Positions 1 to 12,817 of a stretch of DNA of 64,000 nt are shown here, in pieces. The notes under the pieces are model-generated. The model was not told the origin of the DNA. It did not search any database and saw nothing but the letters and a program-made list of their open reading frames with translations. A program made the translations under genes and the position numbers. This stretch comes from Lepidodermella squamata (taxonomy: Eukaryota > Gastrotricha). Numbering within the stretch: the first letter of the stretch is position 1; the number at the start of each line of letters is the position of its first letter. The DNA is taken from assembly GCA_047495785.1 (NCBI GenBank), contig JBLDXI010000054.1, positions 620,001-684,000 of the forward strand. Direction: 5' to 3'.

Positions 1-1128
1 AGTGAAATCAGTAACTGGTGGGAAACATGCGCATCAGGCCTAAGAATAGCATGTGGTTGCCGATTTTCCGATTCCTTCCTTAATTTGCTGGAAATTTTAA
101 AAATTCGATTTTTTCCTTGGCTGAAAAAAAAATCCGCCGTGAAAAGGTTAAGTTAAAGACGCAGCCTCGCATTATTAGAATTTATATAATTAACTTCCGC
201 AGTGAGATCTCGCGACATTGTTTTTTGGATAAGAATTGGGTATTTTCGTTGCTTTCTTGGAAATGACTTGAAAATTTCAGGATGATTGGGGTCGATTTGA
301 TTTATTCAGTAAATCACCGGTCTTTGTAAATCAATCAGTTCAGATCAAATCCCAAAAAATCCATGGTAAATCAATAAAGTCAAATCATCAGGCCAATTTG
401 AATCAATTCAAATCTTTCGCATTGGGTAACATGGGCATCATGGTGGATTTCTGGCGATTTTTTTAAATTGTAAAGCTTTTTTGGCAGAATGAGTCTAAAA
501 GGGGGTGAATAGCTAGGCTTGGCTAGGCTAGGCTAAACTAGGCTAGTGTTTTCAAGGCAAATGATGTTTAGTTACAGGGGGAATTCAGAGAGTTCAGTTA
601 TTATTAAATCAGCAGCAGGGCGCGAAGTACGGGGGAATGAGGCGTATCGCACCACCCAGCTCGGCAACCCAAAGAAGGTAAACCCCCAAAAAAACCACAG
701 GAGGGGGACCATTTGGTCATAAAATTAGGGGCTGAAATACCCCCCAGTTCGGGGATCCTACTTCGCGCACTGATCAGCAGTAAATCAGGTGGGCTAAATT
801 TCAATCAAATCAAATCATCCTGAAATTTTCTAAATTAAATCATCCACAAATCAAACTATCAAAAGTGGCTTAAATCAAATCAAATCAAATCAAAGTTTCT
901 TGTTCTTGGTGAAGTATGCGTTTTAAAATAATTATTTTGAAAATTTAGCAGTTGAAAGAGGTTCTATAGCAGCTCAAACTTGGAAGTTTTCGCTTGTACT
1001 AGTACCACGTTTGAAACTGCATGATTAAGGGACATCGGGCGTTCGAATTTTTTGTTTCGAACTATTACTTCAGCCATAAGGGCCGAATTCCGACACCATT
1101 CCGATTCGTCTAATCATCTCAATTTAAG
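1..1128. other. Non-coding flank upstream of the homeodomain cluster
   Basis: I see no supportable gene. The stretch holds AAATC-rich low-complexity runs (about 280-420 and 860-895), a short GGCTA-rich run near 510-545, and one MITE (616-772, listed separately). A C or D module would be expected upstream of A1 at 1129 by analogy with the other units, but none is recognisable here. Confidence 0.6.
616..772. mobile_element. hAT-like MITE with perfect 8-bp target duplication
   Basis: A 157-bp element begins CAGGGCGCGAAGTA and ends TACTTCGCGCACTG, so its ends are near-perfect inverted repeats. It is flanked on both sides by ATCAGCAG (608-615 and 773-780). Eight-bp duplications and CA..TG termini are typical of the hAT superfamily. 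It encodes no transposase. Related copies occur at 56061-56185 and as fragments near 50211-50233, 59139 and 61480-61590. Confidence 0.8.
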
Positions 1129-3347
1129 ATTCGACAGCTGGATGACCGCGATTCACCGCCTTCAAATAGCATACTATATTTCGAGGATTGGCAGCTGGAA
1201 ATTCTTCGGAAGGAGATCGCGAAGCCGACCCGACTCCATGCGAAGCGAATTTTAGGAATTGCCGAAGCAGTGAAAACTACCCCAAAACGAGTGCGAATGT
1301 GGTTAAACAATCATCGCGACCAACCTCGAAAGGAGAGAAACATGATCAGATTATCACCTACTCAACTCGAGGCATTGAAGACGTCATTCGCTCGTGATAT
1401 GTCACCGAAACCCACGGGCATTATGAGACTTGCCAATTTGACTGGCTTACTACCGAATAAGGTCCGTAATTGGTTCTACGCTCGTCGTTCTAAGCTCTCA
1501 CTCTGTCCTGAAAGAATCACTCAGAAACATCGACAACTCCTGGAGAAAGTGAGTAGATTTGATAGAGTCATCACGCAACCTATGCTTTTCAGGAATATAC
1601 AGTTAACATATCCCCGAGTATATTTCGGAGAGATGAACTGGCCAAGCTGATTGGATGCTCTAGGGAACAGCTATCCACCTGGTTCTATCGACAACGTCGA
1701 GCAGCTGTCGTTCGAGTGAGAAACAAATTGGATTCCGATGAGGTTTGTTTTAGCTATAGCGTCTTAACCGTCTAAGTCCGGCTGGTGTATGTGTAAGTCG
1801 CTTGGTGTTTTGGAAAGTTTCAAAAAAATGCCAAAAATGTGTGTTACTATTGTAACTTTAAAAAATGCTTGCGTTAACACAAGTCTTGAAATATTTTCAC
1901 CAATTTTTTTCATTTTGACCAAAAATGCCATTTTTACATGCCGAAACACAAGTGATTCGATAGATAGCCGAATTTTTCGCTTGTCGAAACACAAGTGATC
2001 AATGAAGGTGATTGACAAAACTTTGATTTATCGATCAGGGTTAGTTGATAAATCAGTGGCACCTTGATAAACCGGCTGGTATTACAGTCACACACCCTAA
2101 CTACGACCTATTAGCCCATGAAAATCTATATCGAAGCGGCGGCAATCGAATTTATCGGAATTGGGCCGACAAAATCACTTGATAACTTCTTGTCAAGTGA
2201 TAAATGGCTGTCACTAGAGTGCGTAAGCACCAGATGTTGCTGACAACATTTTTATAAGCACAGCTGCGCAACTCAATTTAGGGCCTTGAAAACAGTGATT
2301 AAAAGATCGTATGTGTTTTCGCATGTTAATTGGTTTCCAAAACACGTTCGTGTGTTCGAATGGCAATCAGAGCGACAAAAAATTGCCCCTCATCATGTGT
2401 GCACACATAATGGCACATGTGTTTCGACGAGTTTAAGAGTCGAGGGACATTTACCTAATTACTGTGTTGCGTAATCGCACGTTGCGGACGCGCCCGCCTG
2501 GGTGCTGCAAGCTCAGGTAAGGGGCTCAACCGTGGTATAAAAATTTTATGCCGAAAATTAATAAGCAATCCACACCTACGCCGAGAAGTTGCAATTGACG
2601 AAAACCCATAGTCGGACTTAGAGGGTTAACCGATATACCGATGAGAGCACGGGTTCCAGGAACAGACTTTTTAAGACACACATTTTGATTAAATAGCACG
2701 AAAATAGCGGATGTTAGACTCGAAAAACCTGAACCTGACTGTCTCCCAATTGCTTGGGAATGGGCGCCATTGAGGGGGGTTCGGTGGCCAGAAATCCTAG
2801 TCAATGAACAAACTGAAAAGAGGGCTGCGTTAGCCCATTTGCTTGGTAAAACGACTTGAATAGAGAGGTTATTGTACATTCGTAATAATTTTCTTCCAGG
2901 CTGAAAGGTTGCGAAACAATCCTCTCGCAGGGTCCGAAAAAGGCTCAAGGTTTCAACCGTGGCAGATCGACATCTTGAGAAAAGAAGCTATGAAACCGGA
3001 ACGGCTTTATGCAAAACGCTTGCTTGGTATCGCTGAAGCCGTGAAATCGTCGCCAACTCGAGTCAGAAGTTGGATCGCAGTGCACCGACCATCTTATTTT
3101 CAGAGAATTGCTGAGAAAAAAGCGGAGCAAGAGAGGATGGGCAAACGGCCGATTGCTGCATTGGAAGAGACCTTCTATGAAAACACTCACCCAACAGACG
3201 ATGAATTTCAAGGAATTGCCATGAAGGTTGGACCTCGACCCGAAAAGAGTGAAGCATTGGTTCGCCAAACATCGAACTTTGAGAAAAAAATGGCGGATGA
3301 TACTGCAATCGACTCTACCTATCCCGGCCCAGAATGATTATGAATGA
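1129..3347 (+). pseudogene. H1: poly-homeodomain gene fragment, modules A1-B1, frameshifted
   Basis: Exons by splice signals and paralogue comparison are 1129-1548, 1593-1742 and 2900-3347. A1 encodes three homeodomain-like units with helix-3 cores WLNNHR, WFYARR and WFYRQR; the third unit is split by a 44-bp intron ending GCTTTTCAG. B1 encodes a first unit (core WIAVHR). Its second unit is broken by a +1 insertion near 3221-3230: after it the B2-like WFAKHR helix is readable only in another frame, and B1 is 448 nt against an expected multiple of three. In the actual frame translation stops at 3337. No N-terminal C or D module and no start codon were found. Intron 1743-2899 holds nothing else I can identify. 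Pseudogene or sequencing error in B1 cannot be separated without reads, but the missing 5' third argues for decay. Confidence 0.7.
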
Positions 3348-3478
3348 ATCGATGTCAGAATGAATATTAATCATCAATCTGGTTCCTTATAACATGATTC
3401 TACGCGCTGTTTCAATCAGATGATATTTGCAATGTTATGGATTATACAATTTCTTTAGATTTCAATATCGTAATCCGT

Positions 3479-3830
3479 AATTTCCTTGTTGAAATGCCAA
3501 ACGAGAAACACAAAACACCCAAAAAGAGTCTTCGAAACTTGGCAAGTTATGTGCAACCAATTACAAAAGCGTCGCAGCTTTCTAAAGTGAACAGCCACGC
3601 GAACGCGGAATGCTGGCGGCAACAGCCGAAGCAGTGAACTCTACCCCCCAAATGGGTCAACATTTAATTGAGAGGTAAACTCAGACAAGTCAAATGGCGC
3701 GCGAGGGATATTGATACGTTCACAGGGCATCAATGCGAAGTGCTAGACGGAGCGTAATGACCGGCCGAAGGTTGATGATATTGAAATACAGACTGGCGAA
3801 ATCGGCTGCGATGACGGCAAAACGTTCAGC
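3479..3830 (+). pseudogene. Relic of a D-type homeodomain module
   Basis: The DNA aligns by eye to the start of the D module at 15464: both have a CGTAATTT lead-in, a TTCGAAACTTGG block and then a GTTATGTGCAA block. Here the frame is broken by small indels and stops. A further weak match near 3737-3800 corresponds to the D second unit. It sits about 140 bp after B1, as the intact D sits 126 bp after B3, so a C-A-B-D-F-G order was probably present before decay. No F or G sequence is recognisable after it. Confidence 0.6.
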
Positions 3831-4209
3831 GATGGTTCAATACTCAACCATTCTTTCTTCATTCCAGCAGTAACGATTCTTTTGAGGACAATTTGGAAAT
3901 GTTGATTATCTTCGAGCAGTTTCAAGTTTGACCTTCGCATATTTGTGATCATTTTTCCCAATGCTGCATTGAAGCTCTTTAATGGCAGAAACAGATTAAT
4001 GTCGTCTGGTGGGCAACAAGACGACTTAGAGTAGAAAATAACTGGCGCGAAAATGATCAGGCACGCGATTGACCAAAATGCTAAAAGTTAGTTTTGCGCC
4101 ATTTCTATTATAGGCAAGTCACCGCCCACCCCCTTCCCCCGCGATATAGCCTCTTCCTAAGGTCAATTTAATTTGTTCCTCATAGGTTTTATACTTTAAT
4201 CTCAAAATA

Positions 4210-7042
4210 ATGAGGAAAGATTTCGAAACACATCAGGTCGAGATTTTGTGCGAATATCTAAAGAAGTGGCAGAACCTAAAATTTGGAGGCTCAAAGAACG
4301 GTCCTTCGGCCAGATCGATTGCTAGATCAGCAGCTGCGAGAATCGGCGAAACACCATCTCGCGTCTACGCATGGATTCGACAACGCAGTAATGCTGATGT
4401 CGCGGAACTCAAATCGACGCCACAGAGATACCTTTCAACAGCGCAATACGAAATTTTGAACTGTTCTTATCTGGAGAATGCCTATCCTAAAGCTGAGGAG
4501 GTCGACCGATTATCGCGGGAAATCGGAATCCCAGCATATCGAGTGAGAAACTGGATGTTCTATCGCCGTCAGAAAGATAATTCCACAACACCGAGGTTCA
4601 AGTTATCTGAGGAACATATTGCGCTACTCAACAAGGTACATATTCCTGAAATAATTAATGTCCTTAGGCTATTGGTAAAATTAAATCCAAGGAATTCAAG
4701 GCGAATATCTCTCCAACTCCTGAACGGATTTCGCAGCTCGCTGAATTGATTGGCTGTCCAAGGTCTTACTTAGTTGGTTGGTTCAAGCGAAGACGCTCAG
4801 CGGAGGGAGTTCAACTGGTGAGAGATGCAGCTCTCCAGGAAAAAGTAATTTTTTCAGTCTACTGTCTTAGGCCAGATTTACGGAGTCCAACTACGTTTTT
4901 CTGTCATGGTCGATATGATAGATGATAGCATCTAGCATCAACGGCGCTTGGCAGCACGCGATTTCTTCAATTGATTAATATTTATGATAAAAAATCGCAC
5001 CCGACGATCCCCACTACCGCGACCGAGCCGGCAACAAGTAGTTGGGTTTTGACACTGCACATCGAGACTAAGATGACTTACAGTCTTGAATGCGTCATTG
5101 ATTTTAGTTCCGCATTTGAATATGTAGTACACATTTTTGCATTAAGTAATTACAAGGGGTTTTTCAAGGGGTAATATTCTACGTTTGACAATGAGTAAGT
5201 AATAAGGATCATTGGAAAAGTTGAGATCATGTTTTGCTCAAGATTCGACAACTGGATGACCGCGATTCACCTCCTTCGAATAGTAAACTATATTTTGAAA
5301 ATTGGCAGCTGGAAATTCTTCGAAAGGAGTTGGCTAAGCCGATGCAACTCGATGCGAAACGAATTTTAGGAATAGCCGAAACAGTGAAAACTACCCCAAA
5401 ACGGGTAAGAGGATGGTTAAACAATCATCGCTATAATCCTGGGAAGGAGAGAGACATGATCAGGTTATCTCCCATCCAACTTGAAGCATTGAAGACATCC
5501 TTTGCTCGTGATATGTCACCTAATCCCACGGAAATGAGGAGGCTAGCCGATTTGACTGGTTTACCATGGAAAAAGGTCCGTGAATGGTTCTACTCTCATC
5601 GTGCTAGGATCTCATCCCGTCCCAAAAAAATCAGTCACACTCGAAAACATCGCGAAATCCTGGAGAAAGTGCGTCATTGTCGATTTGATAGATTTGCTTT
5701 AGCGCCTTATGCTTTTCAGGAATATGCATTTAACATATCCCCGAGTCAAGGTCGAAAGGAAGAATTGGCTAAACTGATTGGCTGTCCTAGGCAGCATATA
5801 GCCGCCTGGTTCTATCGGAAACGTCGAGCTGCTGACATTCGCATGAGAGACAACATGGATTCCATGCAGGTTTGTCTTAGAATGAATTTACTCTTACCGA
5901 TATCCAATGCTTCGTCAAACAGAGCCAGGCCTCTTGTTTTTTCAAAGAGCGCTTCCCTGACAATCTGAAAGAATCTGCCAAAATCCCATGGATCCCATTT
6001 TAAGAGCTCGCATAGGACATTTAGGTCAGATTTGACCTATTTTAGGAGAGATTGCATAGGAGATTGAAACCTTAGTAGAGATCTTAGGTCATCTTGGTGA
6101 ACTCTTTTGATCTCTTTTTAACCTTATATAACACCTGGATGCTTCAAATATTGATAATCGTTTCGAAAGATCATGACCGCTCGAAGTCATTTGACGAAAT
6201 GGGGGTCGAAATGACACCCGCACCTACCAGCTCAGGTTGTCTGATAAAGATCTAAAGATTTGAAGATGAACTATCTCAAAGGTAATTTCGTAAATCAAGT
6301 GCGGAGAATTTGAAAATCAATATTAGAAGCTTCCAGGTGTTGCAGTTAGAGATCCAGAGAGTTCAACAATTTGACCTAAGATCCCTCCTAAGGCGCCGGA
6401 GGGGATGAAAGTCGATTTTACTGACCTCTGTTTATTTTTGCTAATGGTTGGTTTTTCCTCGTCGTTCTATTTTCTAAGGCATGGGGAGGACGGGGTGGGC
6501 AGGGTTGCAAATAACCAAATAAAATGGGGGCCTCTTGCGGTATAAACGACTTTCGAAGGGGTCAATGTATTCGTAATCTTCATCCCTAGGTTGAAATGTC
6601 GAGAACCAGTCCTCTCGCTGAATTCGAAAAACGCTCGAGATTTCACCCGTGGCAGATCGATATTTTACAAAAAGAAGCTATGAAACCCGAACGGCTCTAT
6701 GCTAAACGCTTGCTTGGTATCGCTGAAACCGTGAAATCGTCGCCAACACGAGTCAAGGATTGGATCGCGGCTCACCGACCTACTTCTTTGTGGAGGATTA
6801 CTAAGATGAAAGCGATACAGGAGCGAATCGAAGCGGAAAACCGGCCGTTTGCTGCGTTGAAAGAGGCATTCAGGGAAAACCCTCGCCCAACTGACGCTGA
6901 AATTCAGGACATTGCTCTCAGGTTAGACCTCGACCCAAAAAGAGTAAAGCATTGGTTCGCCAAGCATCGAACTGGTGAGAAAAAATGGCGGATGATAATG
7001 CAATCGACACTACCTAACCCGGCCCAGGATGATGCTGAATGA
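4210..7042 (+). CDS. H2: eight-homeodomain-like protein (modules C1-A2-B2)
   Basis: Five exons, all phase 0: 4210-4635, 4692-4844, 5243-5668, 5720-5869 and 6590-7042, giving 535 residues. The start is the ATG that aligns with the C2 and C3 starts. C1 (residues 1-193) has units with helix-3 cores WIRQRS (about 55-60), WMFYRR (about 115-120) and WFKRRR. A2 (194-385) has WLNNHR, WFYSHR and WFYRKR. B2 (386-535) has WIAAHR and WFAKHR. Homeodomains bind DNA through helix 3, with Trp48, Asn51 and Arg53 as hallmark residues. Here Trp48 is kept throughout, Arg53 nearly throughout, but Asn51 only in the first A unit. A nuclear DNA-binding role is inferred from the family. The third unit of C1 and A2 is cut by a short intron at the same codon. 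This and H5 are the only fully open copies of the cluster. Confidence 0.8.
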
Positions 7043-7382
7043 ACCGATGTCAGGATGAATCGAAATCATCAATGGGACTCAAGTTTGGTCAAATTTGATC
7101 ATCACAATAGTTTACTTCACGTAATCACGTGACATAGTTTGCCTGCTGGGGTGTAATAATTACCGTCAAATCGGGAGTTTGCCGAAACGCTAGCGATCTT
7201 ACATAGTGACAAAAACAATTCGAGCCACTATTTCCTGCAGATTCGACCTAGGCATATCCATATCCTTTTTTCTTAATGCTGCAATGCTGCTCATGAATAA
7301 CAGAAAACAGATGAATGTAGGTTTATCCGTTGATCTATTTTAATTCCAAATAGTTTTTGCGCTAAATCAAAATATCAAATTA

Positions 7383-10300
7383 ATGCCGAAAGTATTCGAA
7401 CGCAATCAGGTCGAGATCTTGTGCGAATACCTTGAGAAGTGGCAGAACCTAAAGCGTGATGGCTCGAAGAAATGCCCGTCGACCAGATCGATTGCCAAAG
7501 TAGCGGCGGACAGAATCGGCGAAACGCCAACCCAAGTCTTCACATGGATTCGAAAATACAAAAACGCTGATATCGCAGAACTCAAATTGAAGCCGCAGAG
7601 ATTGTATTCAACGGCGCAACGCGACATTTTGAACAAGTTTTATTTGATAAACGCTTATCCTACAGTTGAGGAGATCGAACGATTATCGCGGGAAGTTGGA
7701 CTGCCAGCAATTCGAGTGAGAAACTGGATGCGCGGTCGCCGTAAGAAAGACAATTTCACAAAACGTCGGTTCAAGCTATCCGAGGAACAGATTACGCTAC
7801 TCAACAAGGTATTACACTAGAAATCATTTTAATTATCAGGTAAATCGTTGAAAATATGTCATAGGAATTCGAGGCAAATATCTCTCCAACTTTTAAACGG
7901 AAGTCCCAGCTCGCTGAATTGATTCGTTGTCCAAGGTCTTTCATAGTTGGCTGGTTCGCGCGAAAACGCTCCGCGAAGGGGATTAAACTGAAAGACCCAG
8001 CTTTCCATGAAAAGGTAACTTTGAATTCTTGAAAATATATATGTCATAGCTGGGATACAGTTATTTCATTACCAAATCATTGAATTCTGTATCAAGTTAT
8101 TGCAATTAGTTGCTAGTCCCCAAGATTTTGACGCAGCCTCTAATTATTAGAGTTGATTGAATAAAGTAGCGCAGTAAGATCTCCCGACGTTGTTTTTGGA
8201 TTAGCATATCCTCTTTCTCTTTTGAAAACATTCACTTTGCAGGGTCTTCTTTATGAAGAGCAAGCGATCTATTTTCCATAAGCAACTGTACAATCGAATA
8301 GATTGGAACTGTTATTTATGGAGGTCAACGATTCAGCTCTCAATAAAAACTTCAATTTTTTTTAATTCCCGTTTCAATTTTTCCAAGTTAAAAATTTGAA
8401 ATTACGCAGCCTATAAACAATTCATTTTTTGGAAAAGATTGGCTACCTGTCGTCAGTTAGAGATCGATATGGCCAAATGCTCATGCTGGCACGCGAAAAA
8501 AAAACACGCGACCAACTATGCTAGCTGTTTCTTCGGTCGCTCGCGTGCCTGCATCTGCTTTGATACAAGTGAACACTACGTGATTCACTTTGCAGCATTT
8601 TCGGCATTTAAGTATATTGAAGTTGAGATCATGCTTTGTTGAAGATTCGACAGCTTGATAACCGCGGTTCGCCCCCTTCGAAAAGCAAGCTATACTTCGA
8701 AGAATGGCAGCTCGAAATTCTTCGAAAGGAGATCGCGAAGCCGACCCTACTCCATGCGAAGCGAATTTTAGAAATTGCCGAAGCAGTGAAGACTACCCCA
8801 AAACGGGTGAGAACGTGGTTCAACAATCATCACTATCAACCTGTAAAGGAGAGGAACAAGAACAGGTTATCGCCAACTCAACTCGAGGCATTGAAGTCAT
8901 CATTCGCCCGAGATATGTCACCGAAACTCGATGAAATGAGGAGACTTGCCGAGTTGACTGGTTTACCACCGGCAAAAATACGTGATTGGTTCTACTCTCG
9001 TCGTTCTAGGCTCTCACTCTGTCCTGAAAGAATCACTCAGAAACATCGCCAACTCCTGGAGAAAGTGAGTCATTGTAGATTTGATAGAGTCATCTAGCAC
9101 CTATGCTTTTCAGGAATATTCAGTTAACATATGCCCAAGTAAAGGTCGGAAAGATGCACTGGCTAAGCTGATTGGATGTTCTAGGGAATATCTAGCCACC
9201 TGGTTCTACCGAAAACGTCGAGCTGCTGGCATTCGGATAGTAGAAAGATTGGATTCCAAGGAGGTTTGTTTTAGTCATAGCGTCTTTACCGATACATATG
9301 AGCCGCGACAAGTGAAAACCGTATCTTACGCACTTGTGAGAAATTTTTACCAGAGCGCAAAGAAGGCTTGATGGGTTAATTTTGTCAAAATCAACTTTTC
9401 ATGGTTTTCTTATGCAGTTTTTCATGAGGAATCTGCTGGTGAAATCGGATTTTTTCTGCGATGCATAGTTTTGGTGCTATTAGCTAAAAATGCGAGTGTG
9501 TCTAAATTCTAAATTCAAATATTTATTGTTCATTGATATGGGAGATTCATTGTCAAAAACATGAAATTGACGAATTTTTCGTAATTTTGCTGCTAAAATT
9601 GGGGTGCGCGTAAAACTTTTTCCCATTGCATTTTTCGAGCGAGAACACCATATTCATTGGCAACAGCAATTGCAATTGGCAATTGGGAAACTGGGAGTAC
9701 GGTACTCCCAGTTCGATCTGCCGAAAGAATGACAACATTCTCAGCGAAATAGGACAGGTTTCTCGAGATTTTGCGGCAAGGCTCATTCTTGGATTGGAGA
9801 TCATTTTCCTGACCATTCTTAACTGATTTAGATTCGTCAGTGGGCTGACCCAGTTTGTTTAAATGTTTCGTTAGAGCATACGCTTTTCTAAAACTGTTAG
9901 AATGATGTTGTGCAGAAGTACGCGAGAATCGAATAATGAGGCGTTATTAGTTGTTAGCCTCTTCCAGATCGAAAATTCACAAATTCACGAACATTTCGCT
10001 CGCAGGAGGCTAAACGCACTATAGATTTAGCTCAGCTGTCATTCCTTACCGGTTTCGAAAAATGCGCCAATTCTCTCATTATAGCGCGCTTACGCGCGAT
10101 CCTTAGGAAACAGCGATATCTATAACTATGGCAAATCAGGGTAAATCAAGACATCTGCGAGCGAGCGCGAAGCGATCGCGAGCGATATTTTTTTGGACTA
10201 TATGCTGAGGGAATGACCGATCTGTTTGTTTTTACCGATATACAGCGCTCCATTTGTGAATGCTGGGTTCCCGAAGGCAGCTTGTTGTTTTGCTATTGTT

Positions 10301-11089
10301 GATTACATCGTAAGAGAAATTATAAAAATGTCGGGCGCAAGCAAATCGTAACAGATCCCCTTTTTAAAAGGTCGAATTGGAAAATTTGGTTGGCGTATCA
10401 AAAAGCTTGCGCAAAATTAATTGTCTGAAGAGTCTCACCCAGACTCACCCAGCGGTAAACTGTGAAGACTTACTCGCTTTTCGTTGTCAGCAATACTTTT
10501 GACATAACAACCGCCACGTGAGCGGCGCCTTCATTGCAGCCAATTGTCAATGGAAGGTCGCGTAGCGTTCCACGTAGGAACCCCGTTCCTAGTTCCAAAA
10601 GGAGAACGCAGCTGGCAGCTGAAATCGGCTATGCGCGACCTTCCATTGACAATTGGCTGCAATGAAGGCGCCGCTCACGTGGCGGTTGTTATGTCAAAAG
10701 TATTGCTGACAACGAAAAGGTTGTGTTCAATTGTAAGCTGTGATTCTCTTTACTGACATTTTTAGATCAAGGAAATGAACGAAAATGGCCTCGCGGACAA
10801 GAGTCGAGCTTTTGAGCCTTGGCAACTTGAAATTCTCCGAGAGGAAAGAGCTAGGCCCTCAAGATTATATTCTCGTCGCCTGTTGGAAATCGCCGAACGA
10901 ATTAAGACGGCACCCTGTCGAATAAGAACGTGGTTCCAACACGAGCGCAAACGCGTAGCAGATTCTACTATGCGAAAGCGCAATGATTTCACAGGGAGTT
11001 CAGATCTGGGCAATAAAAAACCAGTTCCTGAAGTTCCATCATCTTTCGCTGAAATGATTTCAAGATCTAGCAGAGCGAATCGGATGTAG
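7383..11089 (+). CDS. H3: poly-homeodomain protein (C2-A3-E1), last unit degraded
   Basis: Exons are 7383-7808, 7865-8014, 8645-9064, 9114-9263 and 10766-11089, all phase 0, about 489 residues. C2 and A3 each encode three units (cores WIRKYK, WMRGRR, WFARKR; then WFNNHH, WFYSRR, WFYRKR). The terminal exon is of a different type, E1, with one unit (core WFQHER). Its second unit is lost to a frameshift: a DWKTRIRNWV segment is readable just after the stop at 11089 in another frame. Intron 9264-10765 (1.5 kb) holds an 86-bp inverted repeat and a 25-nt palindrome at 9689-9713. A second, similar terminal exon (E2) follows at 11827, so alternative 3' exons are possible. The deeper homology of E with B and G is clear only in the first unit. 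Confidence 0.65.
9689..9713. repeat. Perfect 12-bp-arm palindrome
   Basis: The sequence reads AACTGGGAGTAC, one central G, then the exact reverse complement. It lies in the long fourth intron of H3, beside a run of CAATTG-like repeats. No function is assigned. Confidence 0.7.
10477..10719. repeat. 86-bp inverted repeat before terminal exon E1
   Basis: The arms are 10477-10562 and 10634-10719, nearly identical in reverse complement, around a 71-bp loop. The right arm plus part of the loop also belongs to a segment shared with the E2 copy near 11644-11790. The left arm therefore looks like an added inverted copy of E1 upstream sequence. It ends 47 bp before the E1 splice acceptor. Confidence 0.75.
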
Positions 11090-12225
11090 TGACTGGAAGA
11101 CGAGAATTCGGAATTGGGTCAGTCGTAATCGTGATAAAATTCTATCCCTGGAAAGGTGATATAAATAAAAATATAAACGAACAATATAACATAATAAATT
11201 CCCTTCTTTCGCACAGTTTATACAAAGTGACAGAGATGGCGCGCGGTTGCGAAACGACATGCGCTTGCCGGCGGCAGTGCGCTGAGGACGCTAGTGGGCG
11301 AGCTAAAGGAATATTTATCGTATGCAGAAGATTACATGTAATGGGCTAATCAGAACAGAAGGAGTGCAGCAGGAAGAAAAAGAAAAGAAAGGAGAAGAGG
11401 AACCAGGATGATACAAGGCAAGACTTACAAGATGTAGAAAGACGGAAGAGACACGGAAAGATCACACACCGGAAAGATCACACGTAAAGCCATCTGAATA
11501 GAGACAGCTACATTGCGCACTTTTTGTGTGCGCGAGAAATCTGCACACCTGACTGGACAATAATTGTCTAACTGAGAATAGCTGACGCTATTTTTGAGCT
11601 TAAATTTTCAGCTCAGTTAGCAAAAATTAGGAATTTTCAGTAAACCCCGTTCCTAGTTGCGAAAGGAGAACGCAGCTAGCAGCTGAAATCGGCTATGCGC
11701 GATCTTCCATTGATAAATGGCTGCACCGAAAGCGCTCACGAGGCGGTTGTTATGTCAAAAGTATTGCTGACAACGAAAAGCTTGTAGTCAAATTTATAGC
11801 GCGATTCTCTTCATTGACATTTATAGATCAAGGAAATGAACAAAATTGGCCACGCGGACAAGGGTCGAGCTTTTGAGCCATGGCAACTTGAAATTCTTCG
11901 AGAGGAAAGATCTAGGCCCTCAAAATTACATTCGCGCCGCCTGTTGGAAATCGCTGAACGAATTAAGACGGCGCCCCATCGAATAAGATTATGGTTCAAA
12001 CACGAGCACGAACGCGAACGGGAACGCGAAGCAAATGCTTTGCGAAAGCACGATGATTTCACAGGAGTTCAGACCTCGGCAATAAAAGACGAATGGCTAA
12101 AGTTCTCTCATCTTTCGCCGAACGGATTTCAAAATCTAGCAGAGCGAATCGGATGTACCTGGTAGTGACTGGAAGAAAATTCGGAATTGGGTCCGCCGTA
12201 ATCGCGACGAAATTCCATCGCTGAA
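10572..12225. repeat. Tandem duplication carrying terminal exons E1 and E2
   Basis: The segment from about 10572 to 11145 is repeated at about 11644 to 12225. Both copies start with a CCCGTTCCTAGTT block, contain a GGCGGTTGTTATGTCAAAAG block, then an acceptor (TTTTAG or TTATAG before ATCAAGGAAATGAAC), and end in a GATTGG-like coding tail. The 500-bp stretch between the copies (about 11146-11643) contains no gene I can support. Confidence 0.75.
11827..12165 (+). CDS. E2: duplicated terminal homeodomain exon
   Basis: This is an open exon in phase 0 after a TTATAG acceptor, encoding one homeodomain-like unit (core WFKHEH) followed by an acidic/basic repeat of ERER type and the start of a second unit (AERIGC). 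The second unit stops at 12165; the rest (DWKKIRNWVRRNRD) reads in another frame just downstream after a 7-bp difference from E1. It has no upstream C-A modules of its own, so it is either an alternative last exon of H3 or a dying copy. Confidence 0.5.
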   Translation: MKEMNKIGHADKGRAFEPWQLEILREERSRPSKLHSRRLLEIAERIKTAPHRIRLWFKHEHEREREREANALRKHDDFTGVQTSAIKDEWLKFSHLSPNGFQNLAERIGCTW

Positions 12226-12393
12226 AAAGTGACCTTACATACTTGTTTAAATTCCCTGCATGATAACGGAATGAAAAACCTAGTTTTTTAGTGTCTATTT
12301 AGTAAGGTGTCAATTATAACTAAATAATTATAACGACCAACGACTACATATTCGTGTCTTACCATCATTCTTCTGATGAAGTTTCAGTAGCCA

Positions 12394-12690
12394 TGGTCCA
12401 GTCAAAGTATCCCCGACTAAAGATCAAAAGAAGAAATTGGCTCAGCTGATTGGATGCCCGAGCTCTCTTATAATTGTATGGTTGAAAAAGAGACTTCAAG
12501 CTGCGGATTTTAAAGATAGACAACATGGATTTCAATGAGGTAAGCTTCGGATCAATGATAAAACTGGCAATTTCTAAATTCTGCTATTCTCAAGGTTGGA
12601 ATGCTGAGCAATAGCTGTTTCGCGGAGTTCGGAAAGGCTCCAGGTTTGACCAGTTGCAGCCTGAGATGTTGAGAAAATGCGAGTTGAGAG
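12394..12690 (+). pseudogene. Relic of A (third unit) and B modules
   Basis: Positions about 12394-12535 encode a near-complete A-type third unit (VSPTKDQKKKLAQLIGC then core WLKKRL), ending in a stop just before a GAG-GTAAG junction where other A exons splice. Positions about 12594-12690 match the beginning of the B exon (GGCTCCAGGTTTGACC aligned to B1 GGCTCAAGGTTTCAACC) but the frame is lost. This is the remnant of another gene copy between H3 and H4. Confidence 0.6.
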
Positions 12691-12817
12691 GCCAAGATTC
12701 TTAATAGCGCCACACGAACGGTTGTTTTTTTGCAAAAATGCTCGTCAATCTTCAATGACCCAGGAAAACATGATTATTCCATTATCTGCTTATAGGTTAT
12801 CATAATATCTCAAATCA

